Counted from the stretch's first letter, positions 24,167-33,560 are shown. The stretch is 64,000 nt of DNA from Chrysophaeum taylorii (GCA_029834535.1 JAQMWT010000348.1:124001-188000); one strand, 5' to 3'. Numbers and translations are program-made. The notes: generated by a model not told the origin, from the sequence alone.

Positions 24167-25402
24167 ACAAGTGCAGGCCAGTAAGTTCACTTAGTCCCAA
24201 TCTCTAACCCCAGTAAGTTCACCTGGTCCCCAGTAAGTTTCATATAAGTTCACCTGGTCAGTAAGTTCACCTAGCTCACACCAACTCCTTTGAGCTCGTC
24301 GCTCTCGCCTCCGCCAATCTAAGCTGCTTTGATCCGCACGCGCCGCCAACCTTTGAGTTTACTCTAAAAACCCTTTACTCTAAAAACCCCAGTAAGTTCA
24401 CCTGGTCCCAGTAAGTTCACCTGGTCACTCAGTTCACCTAGTCCCAATCTCAAACCCCAGTAAGTTCACCTGGTCCCAGTAAGTTCACTTACAGTGCGCG
24501 TGTAGACGCCAGGAGGGGGCTTATCGGTATTGCGCAGCACGTGTGGGGTAGGGTGGAGTCGTCGACCCAGATGAGTATATCTCCTCGGGGTTGCCGATCG
24601 ACAGAGAGCCACGTAGAGCTGGACGTGGCAGAAGACGGGCTTGGGAAAGAGGACGCCGACCTCGCGGGGCGTCTGGCCCTGGCTCTTGTTGATCGTTTGG
24701 CGTAGGCGGGCCTTAAGCGATACAGGTTGGAGGAGCCTCGGTGACAACGACACGATCGATCATGTATCAGGTACCGTTGCAGTGGCCGTGCTACGGGTCG
24801 AGGTTGCGAAGACATTAAGCTCGCGATCAAAGTCAGCATGCCGTTGGTTGTCAGGGAGTTGAAAACTCTACTGTAAAGAGCGAGGCGTCGTCTTCCGACC
24901 CAGCCTAGTCAGCCGAAAAGAACTCCGACGCCTAGTCTCCGGGAAAAAAAGGCCGCGGTCATGCGCGCGCCGACCCAGCCTAGTCAGCCGAAAAGAACTC
25001 CGACGCCTCGTCTCCGGGAAAAAAAGGCCGCGGTCATGCGCGCGTTGTCAGCATCGACAACATCGTTTCGACGGGGCGTGAGAATGGCGCGCTGAAAGAG
25101 CCGCCGCGGCTCGTGGAAGTAGTCTGCGAGGTCGCCGTAGACGGCTTGGACGATCACTGTCTGGCTCTCGCGCCTACCTGATCCTTACTCTCGCGCCTAC
25201 ATGATCCTTACCCTAAATCGAGGGACACCACATCCTTCATGCTCCCGCTCCCCCCACACACCCCCCCCTCTTAGCAGTCGACATTTAAAGACAGACAGAC
25301 AGACAAACAGGCTCCCCACACCCACCCCCCCCTCTTAGCAGTCGACATTTAAAGACAGACAAACAAACAAACAAACAAACAACTGTCGATTAGTAGTTAG
25401 GA
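24167..25402 (-). mobile_element. Helitron-like fragment, right inverted arm
   Basis: Inverted copy of 14396-15707. On the minus strand it encodes the same Pif1-type helicase pieces (RQTINKSQGQTPREVGVLFP, KPVFCHVQLYVALCR). The AGTAAGTTCACCTGG array is at its inner end and the TTTAAA/GTCGAC blocks at its outer end. A tandem duplication of about 74 bp (near 24897-25045) is private to this arm. Both arms end inside at the same 14-bp stretch (TGGCCTGCACTTGT and its complement) and then diverge, which marks a precise element border. Confidence 0.7.
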
Positions 25403-25460
25403 CAAGTTCCGCCTCAAGAACGTCGGAAATGCATAAACCGTTTTCACACGTTGAGGGGGT

Positions 25461-25866
25461 CCAGAGAGCTACACTATTATTGTTTGCGACACTGGAACAT
25501 TTCACACCTATCTCTCTCTACAAGAGGGTTTTCTCTCCGTAATACGGCTTTCCCTCCCTCCTTCCTTCCTTACCCCTTCCGCCCTTCTATCTCAGATTAC
25601 GAAGAGCCCAATCTGAAGCTCTTTTCCAACATGGAGTAGGCCTCCAGGTGCGTACCGTCAGGTACGGGGTTTTCTGTTTAATTAACAGAGACTTCGTTCC
25701 TCGTTGTCAGTGTAAACGCTTCTATGGGACCTAATGTCCTTAAGGAGTTAGGGCTTAAATCCCTACCTTGTGTAGTAGCATGTGACAAGCGGAATGGTTG
25801 GTTTGTACACGCCTAAGACTGCACGCAGTCTCTACCATGTACCCGGAGAGTGTCAAATCTCTCCAG
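25461..25866 (+). repeat. Right LTR of the copia element
   Basis: A 406-bp direct repeat of 11855-12252. It follows the polypurine tract at 25451-25459 and is followed by the target duplication CCCTT at 25867-25871. Confidence 0.92.
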
Positions 25867-25871
25867 CCCTT

Positions 25872-26656
25872 GAAGACGAGGACGACGTCATCTTAAGTAG
25901 GAAGCTCCTGTAGCGGCAACGCCCATCCCCCGACTTATTTATTACCTGCCCCTATTACCCTGCCTGTTCCCTTGAATGTGGGGGTGTCACCCCGACACCT
26001 GCTTTCCACCGAAACCTTTTTGCTACGGGGGAATCTATTGATTCTTCCCTATACCCTCACAATTTGATTGTCCGACCTCGAGATGGCGTGAGCGTAAGCG
26101 CTGGGTTGGGCGTGTGGTGGTACCACCCGCGGTTTGGGCTACGTGGAAGGTCGCGTTGTGACCGCCGGTCCGGCTAAGGCGGGCGGGTGATCAGAGGTAC
26201 CAGTGCAGATGATGTTAAAAAGTCGACTGAGAGGCGTTGATGGGTTTTTGTGGACAGCGTGAAGAAATGAAGAATGCCGGAAAGGCGAAGGTATCCCGGT
26301 CAGGGGTTCGGGTTATTGTGGGAAGATGCGAGGGACGGCTTATTAAAGGCGCGGGCCGAGTCAAAAAAATCATCGCCGCAGTGCAGGCGAAGATTCAACC
26401 AAGGGGTTATTATTATATCCGCTTGATTCATTCAACCTTGATTCAAAAAAAAAACAAAGGTTCGTCGAATGTCATTATAGCTAACCCGCTTCGCTTTTGC
26501 GTGTGGCAAGGCCGACACACCGTTGCCAAGACGAAGGGGTGGCGCAATTTGCTGGTGGGGAAGACGGTGGCGTCACCAAGTGACCCGCGGCGGCGGCGCG
26601 GAGGAGACCAGAACGGGCTCTACCGCGGCGCGTTTCGGTCCACCGAGGGGCGACGA
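25872..26656. other. Gene-free stretch after the copia element
   Basis: About 0.8 kb without a convincing gene. An open frame runs from 26237 into the palmitoyltransferase but has basic, low-information content and AT-rich stretches at 26405-26450, so it is probably 5' leader. 25880-26200 is TC- and GC-mixed sequence without recognisable features. It may be the remainder of the older element that the copia copy entered. Confidence 0.4.
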
Positions 26657-27661
26657 ATGGCGCCGTTGTGCGGAACCTCCCACGACGCTCGGTGGTGGCT
26701 GTGTACTGACTGCTGTGGGCTCTCGTGCGCGTTATTTGCGCAGGGCGTGATATTTTTCGCGCAGTACGTGATCAGTTCGGAGCTGGCCGGTCGAAATTCG
26801 GTCGCGAGCGCGGTGCAGGCGACGGTGTTCAACGCTTTTGCTGGTCTGGCGCTCGCGTCGCATCTTCGGGCGATGCTGAGCGACCCCGGGGCAGTGCCGA
26901 AGGGGGCCGAACCCCTCGCGCGCGACAGCGAGCGCGCCAAGCTCGCGGCCTCCGCCGCGGCGGGGTATCGCACGCGCGCCAAGGGGTGGTGCCACCGGTG
27001 CGGATCTTACAAACCCCCGAGGGCTCACCACGATTCTGTGACTGGCCGGTGTATCATAAAGCTAGATCACTACTGTCCGTGGACCAACAACGCCATCGGC
27101 GTGCGGAACCACAAGTTCTTCCTTTTGTTCATCTGGTACGTCTTTCTGATGTGCGCCCACGCGCTGCTGGTGGTGTGCGGACTCGCGGTCGACGCGCTCA
27201 ACAATCACCCCGAGCAGACCCCCGGCGTCGCCGCCTGCGCGGTCGCGGTCTTCGCCGTGCTCTTTGGCCTCTTCACGGCCTGCATGCTCTGCGACCAGTG
27301 GACCGTTCTCTCGACCAACGTCGCCAAGATCGACCGTCTCAAGGGCGATCCCGACGACCAGGAGGTCTCCTCTGGCGTCAACGAAATATTCGGGGGTAAG
27401 TCCCACGGCTTTCGCTTGGATTGGCTCCTCCCGACGGCCCCCCGCTTCCCCCAGTCCGTCCACGACGACATCATGGGCTACCAGGCCGTTCCCCCGCCGC
27501 CGGTCGTTGTTGATCATCAGGTCGCCGAGGCGGCGGCGTCGTCGCCGCTCCTCAAGACCACGTCCAAGGGGGGGTCCACCGAGGCGGACATCTGCAAGGT
27601 TAGCGACATCGAATCGCCCGCGCGCTCGGGCCTCGAGAGACCCGCCCCCCGTCGCCCCTGA
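26657..27661 (+). CDS. DHHC-family protein S-palmitoyltransferase (DHYC variant)
   Basis: Transfers palmitate to cysteines of membrane-associated proteins, in Golgi, ER or plasma membrane. With the ATG at 26657 the protein has 334 aa and four membrane segments, at about residues 20-40, 55-74, 154-178 and 189-212. SDPGAVP (75-81), the family's DPG motif, follows TM2. The cytosolic Cys-rich domain (112-157) reads WCHRCGSYKPPRAHHDS..GRC.IKLDHYCPW.NN.IG. The catalytic tetrad is DHYC (137-140) instead of DHHC, a change also known in yeast Akr1-type enzymes that are active. The upstream Met at 26237 would add 140 basic residues with no domain and is not preferred. The C-terminal tail is Pro/Ser-rich. 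The convergent sugar kinase ends 107 bp downstream. Confidence 0.93.
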   Translation: MAPLCGTSHDARWWLCTDCCGLSCALFAQGVIFFAQYVISSELAGRNSVASAVQATVFNAFAGLALASHLRAMLSDPGAVPKGAEPLARDSERAKLAASAAAGYRTRAKGWCHRCGSYKPPRAHHDSVTGRCIIKLDHYCPWTNNAIGVRNHKFFLLFIWYVFLMCAHALLVVCGLAVDALNNHPEQTPGVAACAVAVFAVLFGLFTACMLCDQWTVLSTNVAKIDRLKGDPDDQEVSSGVNEIFGGKSHGFRLDWLLPTAPRFPQSVHDDIMGYQAVPPPPVVVDHQVAEAAASSPLLKTTSKGGSTEADICKVSDIESPARSGLERPAPRRP

Positions 27662-27767
27662 TGGTCCCCTCACAACATTAAGTTCTCCTTCCTCTACTTC
27701 GAAAAAATAAACATTTTCCTCCAATATCGCGCGGGCATAATACGACTCAAGCTACAGACGTCTCTCG

Positions 27768-28814
27768 TCAGTGGTGGCGGCGCCGGGACATCGCTGTGAA
27801 AAGGACGACACCAGCAGCCGACGCCGCCGCCGCCGCCGCCGCCGCATAGGTGGCCCACCGCCGATGCAACGACGACGACCCAGCGTCCTCCTCCTCCTCC
27901 TCCTCCTCGTCGTCGTCGAGGGCCTGCTTGGCGAGCACGAGAGCCCCGTAAATCCCGGCGTCGTTGCCCCAGCACGAGGGTGCCACGTAGTCGTCGTCCT
28001 CGAGTTGCTTGGCTGGGATGTAGCCGTTGAGGAATTTGATGAGGTTGCGCTTGATCTTCGGAAAGAGGGACTCGCGCTGCATGACGCCGCCAGAGAGAAT
28101 AATTTTCTGCGGCGAAACGACGAGGACAAGGTTCGCGCACATAGCGGCCAAATAGAAGGCAGCAACATCCCAAACCGGGTGGGAATCCGGGAGGTTCTGG
28201 AGCTCGGTGGCTGGCACACCAGCACGTCGAGCGAGGGCCCTCGTGGCCGTCATGCTCTCCACCTCGAGCCACCCGGGACAGTCGAGCGCGTCGAGGTCGG
28301 ACGTTTCCGGGTCGTCGCCGGGGTAACGCGGGCAGGAAATGTGGCCGGCTTCGGGGTGCAGGAGCCCATGGAGAGGTTTTCCGTTGACGACCAGCCCGAC
28401 ACCGACGCCCGTGCCGACCGTTACGTACGCGAGAGACGCGAGCGAGGGTTTCAAAGACCATTCGGCGAAAGCGGGCGCGTTCACGTCCGTGTCAAACTTC
28501 GTGGGAACTCGAACGTACCTTTTCAAAAAACCGATGACGTCCGTCTGCTGCCACCCCGGCTTGGGCGTCGCGGTGATATACCCGTAGGTCGCGGATGCGG
28601 GATCGGGATCGACCGGCCCGAAGCTCGCGACCCCCAACGCTTCGACTTCGCGCGCCCCGAGCCACTCCCCGATCGCCGCCAACGTCTCCGAGGGCGTCGA
28701 CGTCGTCGGGAAGCTCGCTCGTTCCAGGATCTCCAGGTCCTCGTTTGCGATGGCGCACACCCATGTGGTGCCACCACCTTCGACACCAGCTATTCTTCTT
28801 TTGGTCGACGTCAT
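27768..28814 (-). CDS. ROK-family sugar kinase (fructokinase-like) with a C-terminal membrane anchor
   Basis: Phosphorylates a free hexose, by similarity to bacterial fructokinases. The 348-aa protein opens with VEGGGTTWVCAI (phosphate-1 motif GGTxxxxA). It continues with FGPVDPDP, TPKPGW, FDTDVNAPAFAEW, YVTVGTGVGVGLVVNG and GLLHPEAGHI. The adenosine-site region SPQKIILSGGV and a NGYIP..QL end match the family. The zinc loop is partial: GHISC and DCPGWLE are present, but the usual H-G-x-C part is missing. After an acidic run of Asp/Glu there is a hydrophobic segment of about 20 residues and a basic SRRRHH end, which forms a tail anchor. That would place a normally soluble enzyme on a membrane facing the cytosol. 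It is divergent from the protease, with 90 bp between starts. An upstream in-frame GTG at 28874 is ignored. Confidence 0.88.
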   Translation of the reverse strand: MTSTKRRIAGVEGGGTTWVCAIANEDLEILERASFPTTSTPSETLAAIGEWLGAREVEALGVASFGPVDPDPASATYGYITATPKPGWQQTDVIGFLKRYVRVPTKFDTDVNAPAFAEWSLKPSLASLAYVTVGTGVGVGLVVNGKPLHGLLHPEAGHISCPRYPGDDPETSDLDALDCPGWLEVESMTATRALARRAGVPATELQNLPDSHPVWDVAAFYLAAMCANLVLVVSPQKIILSGGVMQRESLFPKIKRNLIKFLNGYIPAKQLEDDDYVAPSCWGNDAGIYGALVLAKQALDDDEEEEEEEDAGSSSLHRRWATYAAAAAAAASAAGVVLFTAMSRRRHH

Positions 28815-28904
28815 GATGTTATTATTCCGTTGGAAACGTTGTCGTCTATCGGTCCGTTGAAAAGCGCACCCCACGTGTTTGTTGCCTTGCCTGCCTGCCC
28901 AAAA
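28815..28904. promoter_or_regulatory. Bidirectional promoter, sugar kinase / aspartic protease
   Basis: Only 90 bp separate the two divergent ATGs, so both core promoters must overlap. A CTGCCTGCC repeat lies just before the protease start. Confidence 0.55.
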
Positions 28905-30240
28905 ATGATGGGCTGCTTGTTAGTGATGACGACGACGACGCCGGGGGGTATGTCGGCGGCGCCTAGGATGTATGTTCCGTTGAGGCGTCGTCGTCGATTC
29001 GCGCCGCGGCGGCGGCTGGATGAGGAGGAGGAAGAAGCAGAAGAAGAAGAAGAAGAAGAAGAAGGAGGCGAATCCGCGGACCTCGAGCTCGCGGACTACT
29101 TCAATAATCAATACGTCGGCCAGATCGAGATCGGGACCCCGCCCCAGAAGCTAAGCGTAGTGTTCGACACGGGGTCCTCGGACCTCTGGATCCCGGGAGG
29201 TGGATGCGAGGCGTGCGGGGACCACGAGACGTTCGAGAGTTCGAGGTCGACGAGCTATTCGTCGGTGACGGACAAGTCGGGGGACTTGGTCAAGTTCGAG
29301 GTCGACTACGGGTCGGGCAAGGTAAGCGGATACCAGGCGACGGACGTGGTTGGTCTGGGTGGTCTTGGATTGACCGACGTGGTGTTCGGCGAAGTGGATT
29401 TCGAGGACCGCGACATCCAGAGTTTTATGATGGACGGAATCGCGGGGTTGGCGTTTCGGGGGTTAGCGATGGTCACCAAGCCGACCCTTCTCGAGCTGAT
29501 CCACGAGCAGCATCCGGGTATGGCGTACATGTTTTCGATCTACCTCTCAAACTCGCCCGACGCGCCGTCCCATTTGGTTTTTGGGGCGTACGACTTGTCT
29601 ATCGTCGGTCCGAACGCGACGTGGCACTACACGCCCGTCGTAAAGCGAGGCCTGGGCGATTTCAAGTATTGGACCGTCAAGATGTTCGGATGTTCGGTGG
29701 CGGGGGTCACGATATGCCGCGACGGATGCTACGCGATCGTCGACTCGGGGACCTCGGGCATTGCGATACCCGACGACGACTACGACGACCTCGTCTCGCT
29801 CGTCACGAAATCGCTGCCAAACTGCCACGACATCACGTGCTACTACGCTAAAGTCACCGATTTCCCCGACTTGATGTTGAAATTGGCACCGGACAACGAG
29901 TTTCCGCTCCGCGGCCGCGACTACGTCAGTTGTTCGAGATGGGGAGAGTGCGTCGTCAAGTTCCAAAAATCCACCGGTTCGACCTACTGGATCCTCGGGG
30001 ACGTCTTCATGGAGGCGTACTACACCTTGTACGACGTCGACAATCTCCGGATCGGCTTTGCGTGCGACGGCACGTGTAACGGCGGAAACTGGCACGGCAA
30101 GGGGGGATACGTCGACGTCGACGCCATTTCCACCTGGGCTCAGTTGCTCCTCGGCTTCGCCGCCCTCTCGATCCTGGCCATCCTCGCCTACGTCCTCACC
30201 TTGTACGCGAAATGGCTCGCGTCCACCCTCCTGCTCCTCG

Positions 30241-30275
<35 letters not shown>

Positions 30276-30374
30276 TCGCCAACAACGCCGCCGCCGCCGC
30301 CGGCGGCGGCATCATCCCCCACCACTCGACGAGGGATGATGATGATGATGAAGAGTGTTGGTGTAGAAATGTGA
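28905..30374 (+). CDS. Membrane-anchored pepsin-like aspartic protease
   Basis: An A1-family endopeptidase, 489 aa. The two catalytic motifs are FDTGSSDLW (Asp at about 88) and VDSGTSGIA (Asp at about 280). The flap Tyr lies in VDYGSGKVSGYQ. The core starts YVGQIEIGTPPQKL. An N-terminal run of Arg followed by about 17 Glu precedes the core. I see no classical signal peptide at this start, so the true N-terminus may differ. Near the end there is one membrane segment (WAQLLLGFAALSILAILAYVL, about 411-434). It is followed by a tail with 11 Gln, a Pro run and five Met from codon repeats. Probably an endomembrane or surface protease with a short repeat-rich cytosolic tail. The upstream part of the open frame (27771-28904) is antisense of the sugar kinase and is excluded. 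The kinase gene starts 44 bp downstream. Confidence 0.92.
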
Positions 30375-30418
30375 CGTCATCTTGAAGGTCGCACCCTAAA
30401 CCTTTCGATATTGATCCG

Positions 30419-31426
30419 ATGGGAGCGGAGCTCTCGGCGTGCTTCTTGTGTTTCGAGGGCGAGACCCCCTATGCCGACAGCCACCGGTACACGCGGTTCG
30501 AAGATCTCCAACTCGACAAGGAGTTGGGGCACGGGGCGTTCTCGACGGTCCGGCTGGCGATAAACAGGGTGAACAAGGACAAGTTCGCCGTCAAAGTCGT
30601 CCACAAAAACAAGCTGAAAAAGTCCGACGTCGACGCGCTCCACGTCGAAGTCGGGATCATCAGCAAGCTGAGCCACCCGCACGTGGTGAAATATTTTGAC
30701 TTTACGCAGGACCGAAGTCATTACTACATCGTCCTCGAGGTTGTCGCGGGCGGCGAGCTCTTCGATAGAATCGTCCAACGGGTCTACTATTCCGAGAAGG
30801 AGGCGCGGGACCTGGTGTGGGTCTTGCTGGACGTCCTCCACCATCTCCACGGCAAGAGAATCGCCCACCGCGACCTTAAACCGGAAAATTTGTTGCTCAA
30901 GTCGGCGCACAACGACCACGACATCAAGCTCGCCGATTTCGGTTTTGCTACCGAGGCTAAGAAGCCGCTGCGGGAGCTCTGCGGGACCCCCGCCTACGTC
31001 GCGCCCGAAATCATCAAGGAAAAGCCCTACGGTTTGGAGGTCGACATGTGGTCGTGCGGCGTTATCGTATTTATCCTGCTCGGAGGTTACCCGCCCTTCG
31101 ACGACTCGGACGGCGTCAACGCGATGTACGCCTGCATCAAAGCCGGGAAATTCACCTTCGACGAACGCTTTTGGGCCAACGTCTCCCAGGAAGCCAAGGC
31201 CTTTATCAAGTCCCTCCTGCAAGTCGACCCCTCCAAGCGGCCCTCCGCCGCCGCCGCGATGAATCACGACTGGTTCACTAAGCACGCGATGGAGCTCAGC
31301 ACCACCGACCTCAAGACCACGATCGAAAACATGAAGCAGTGGAACGCCCGCAGGAAGCTCAAAGGCGGTGTCAAGGCCATCATGGCGGCCAACCGCGCCG
31401 CGAACATCACCAAAAACTCCTCCTAA
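30419..31426 (+). CDS. CaMK-like Ser/Thr protein kinase, probably myristoylated
   Basis: A complete kinase domain in 335 aa. It has a glycine loop GHGAFSTV (about 38-45), the ATP Lys in FAVKVV (59), HRDLKPENLLL (150-160), DFG (173-175), GTPAYVAPE (189-197) and DMWSCGVIVFILLGGYPPF. Sequence style and the tail (TTIENMKQWNARRKLKGG, basic amphipathic) fit CaMK/DCLK-type kinases with a C-terminal calmodulin-binding autoinhibitory helix. There are no EF-hands, so it is not a CDPK. The start MGAELSACFLC carries Gly2, Ser6 and nearby Cys. This suggests N-myristoylation with palmitoylation, and hence membrane attachment. Confidence 0.92.
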   Translation: MGAELSACFLCFEGETPYADSHRYTRFEDLQLDKELGHGAFSTVRLAINRVNKDKFAVKVVHKNKLKKSDVDALHVEVGIISKLSHPHVVKYFDFTQDRSHYYIVLEVVAGGELFDRIVQRVYYSEKEARDLVWVLLDVLHHLHGKRIAHRDLKPENLLLKSAHNDHDIKLADFGFATEAKKPLRELCGTPAYVAPEIIKEKPYGLEVDMWSCGVIVFILLGGYPPFDDSDGVNAMYACIKAGKFTFDERFWANVSQEAKAFIKSLLQVDPSKRPSAAAAMNHDWFTKHAMELSTTDLKTTIENMKQWNARRKLKGGVKAIMAANRAANITKNSS

Positions 31427-31437
31427 TTTACTCCTCT

Positions 31438-31488
<51 letters not shown>

Positions 31489-31634
31489 GGTGCGCCGTCC
31501 TCGCGCTTCCTATACGAATCCATCCAAAAGGCACCACCACCACCCTGTTTTCTTCATCATCTTCTTCTTTTTTCGACGCACGAACACCGCTTTGCCTCTA
31601 CTTGCTCACTTCTCTTCCTTTTTCATACCAATTT

Positions 31635-31665
<31 letters not shown>

Positions 31666-32003
31666 GGCAGGCAGGCAGACAGACAGACAAAGAGGGACCT
31701 CGAGCGACCGACCTATATCATCCATCCATCCATCCATCCTCCCCGCGTGATCTCTCGATGCCTGGGACAACGCACGCTGGTGACCAACGGAAAGCAAAAA
31801 CAAATCCCCGCGCGCGGTTAAATTATTATTATTATTACGTAATTATTTATTATTGGCAGGGCCTTTGGTTGAAAATAATAATTCAGAAACTATGTACTTG
31901 CATAACATATAGAAACTATATATAACAGAGCACCCCCCCGAGGGCTAGTTTTTCAACCAAAGGATACTGTAATCAATCAAAACCCTAGCAAACCATAATG
32001 CTG

Positions 32004-32050
<47 letters not shown>

Positions 32051-32067
32051 AACGAGGAATTCTGGCG
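31427..32067. repeat. Microsatellite-rich intergenic region
   Basis: No gene. It holds about 16 CTG units directly after the kinase stop (31440-31487), a GACA/GGCA tract (31637-31690), CATC units (31720-31740), ATT runs near 31825, and about 18 CTA units (31996-32049) ending 20 bp before the GH28 start. It also contains the small hairpin element at 31862-31963. Confidence 0.8.
31862..31963. repeat. Small inverted-repeat element (MITE-like)
   Basis: CCTTTGGTTGAAAA (31862-31875) is the exact reverse complement of TTTTCAACCAAAGG (31950-31963), enclosing 74 AT-rich bp. The right end with its flank (GAGGGCTAG before it) recurs at 49373-49398. It could be a miniature transposon or a transcript hairpin. 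Confidence 0.45.
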
Positions 32068-33540
32068 ATGACGTTGATTCTGATGATAGCGTTATTCTTC
32101 TACTACTACTCGACCGGCGGCGCCGCGCTGTCACCCTACGGGACGGAGAGGATCATCGCGCAGCCGGTACCGGGCGCGGTCGAGTTCGAAGAGCCAAAAG
32201 TGTGCGCCGTCGATGATCCCAGGCTGAACAACTCGAACGCGACGAGCGAAATCAAGGCAGCCATCGACGCGTGCGGGGACCTTCCCGGCGGCGGCGTGGT
32301 GGTGATCGCGTCGTCGCTCGTGGTCCACAGCGCGTCGCTGTGGCTGAGGTCGAACCTGACGCTGCGCGTCGAGGGCAAGGTCGTCGGGACGGCCTCGGGT
32401 TACGGCAATAGGACGGATCCGTCGAACTCGAACGTGAGCGACGCGCCTCTCGTGTACACGCGGCGGGAAGGCGTCATGACGTGGGCGCCCGCGGGCCTCG
32501 TGAATGGCGGGCGGTGTATCCGGCTGAAGGATCCGCTCGTAGGCTGGGACGACTGCGCGGCGTGGCGAACGCTCGAGAACGTAGTCGTCGAGGGACGCTT
32601 CGACGGTAACGCGCGCGGATGGCTCGCGTGGGACGACAAGACGCAGCGGCCGGCGTTGTTCGACTTGCTGTGGATCGATGGCTTGACCTTGCGCGGGCTC
32701 TCGGTGCGCAACAGCGGCTACTGGACGCTGCACCCGACGTTTTGCGACAACGTCAGAGTTGCGAACGCGGACGTCGAAACGACCGGACGCAACACCGATG
32801 GGCTCGATGTGGATAGCTCGTGGAACGTGTACGTAGGTCGCTCGCGTTTCAGGACGGGCGACGACAACATCGCCTTGAAAGCGGGCCGCGACTGGTCTGG
32901 AAGGATGGTCAACGCGTCGACGAGGAACGTCCTAGTCGAGGCGACGAGATTTGGCTGGGGTAACGGCGTCGCCGTCGGTTCGGAGACGAGCGGCTGGATT
33001 CAGGATGTGGTCGTGCGCGACGTTGTCTTCGAGGGTACGGAACGGGCCGCGCACGTGAAATCAAAGCCGGGGAGAGGTGGCGGCGCGAGGAATATCACGT
33101 TCGAGAACGCGAGCGGCTTGGTGCAAAACGCCGTCGTCCTCACTTTGAACTACGGCGCATCTTCGAAGAATCCCGACACCCTCAACGCGTCGTCGACTCC
33201 GCACATCGACGACATCACCCTCAAAGATCTCGACCTCAGGGCGATTGGCTGGATCGCAAGGGACGAGAAGAAGGACCACTACGCTTTTTTCGAGTGTTCT
33301 GGATTGGCGGCGGACGGACCGAGACCGACCACGTCTGCTTTGGTTCCCATAAAAGGGGTCGTCTTCGAGAACGTGACCGTCCGCGTGCGAGGATTCGGAA
33401 CCCCGTGGAGCCCCCCCCTCCAGCGGTGCGAGTTGTGCGAATTCCGGGCATCCCCCAATACGAGCCCCCCGCCGTGCAGCAGCAGCAGCTTTTTTTCCAG
33501 TCCAGCAGCACCCCAACCGCCGCGCACGACGATGACGTGA
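32068..33540 (+). CDS. Secreted GH28 glycosidase (polygalacturonase-like) with altered active-site residues
   Basis: GH28 enzymes cleave pectin-type polysaccharides by inversion on a right-handed beta-helix. The 490-aa product starts with a hydrophobic leader (TLILMIALFFYYYSTGGAAL) and shows the helix repeats and the motifs RNTDGLDVD (NTD) and RTGDDNIALK (DD). The third motif, normally GHG, reads GNG in GWGNGVAVGSE. The RIK position reads HVK in AAHVKSKPGRGG. The catalytic Asp residues are therefore present, but the conserved His and substrate-binding Arg are replaced. This suggests another substrate (rhamnogalacturonase-like or other) rather than plain polygalacturonic acid. Several N-x-S/T sites agree with secretion. 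The tail after about residue 460 is low complexity. Confidence 0.88.
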   Translation: MTLILMIALFFYYYSTGGAALSPYGTERIIAQPVPGAVEFEEPKVCAVDDPRLNNSNATSEIKAAIDACGDLPGGGVVVIASSLVVHSASLWLRSNLTLRVEGKVVGTASGYGNRTDPSNSNVSDAPLVYTRREGVMTWAPAGLVNGGRCIRLKDPLVGWDDCAAWRTLENVVVEGRFDGNARGWLAWDDKTQRPALFDLLWIDGLTLRGLSVRNSGYWTLHPTFCDNVRVANADVETTGRNTDGLDVDSSWNVYVGRSRFRTGDDNIALKAGRDWSGRMVNASTRNVLVEATRFGWGNGVAVGSETSGWIQDVVVRDVVFEGTERAAHVKSKPGRGGGARNITFENASGLVQNAVVLTLNYGASSKNPDTLNASSTPHIDDITLKDLDLRAIGWIARDEKKDHYAFFECSGLAADGPRPTTSALVPIKGVVFENVTVRVRGFGTPWSPPLQRCELCEFRASPNTSPPPCSSSSFFSSPAAPQPPRTTMT

Positions 33541-33560
33541 TGTAACGTAATGCGTAAATA

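Larger units (their letters stand above)
11855..25866 (+). mobile_element. Ty1/copia LTR retrotransposon fossil with nested insertions, about 14 kb
   Basis: Direct repeats of about 400 bp (11855-12252 and 25461-25866) bound the element. Both begin CCAGAGAGC and end near CTCCAG. The flanks carry a matching 5-bp duplication CCCTT (11850-11854 and 25867-25871), so both true ends are present. The inside is AT-rich and contains gag-like, integrase and reverse transcriptase/RNase H parts in copia order. A polypurine tract (TTGAGGGGG, 25451-25459) lies before the right LTR. At least five later insertions interrupt it: a LINE fragment, a Helitron-like arm, a short LINE-derived element, LINE B and a second Helitron-like arm. 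It is broken, with several interruptions besides the insertions. By eye the LTRs differ at roughly 3 percent of sites plus two small indels, so the insertion is of moderate age. Confidence 0.92.

Noticed and set aside
27771-28904. N-terminal extension of the aspartic protease frame
   Set aside because: It is the antisense of the ROK sugar kinase and starts at GTG. The protease fold begins only after 28905.
30377-31543. 388-codon minus-strand frame over the kinase gene
   Set aside because: Antisense of a clearly conserved kinase domain; no protein-like character.
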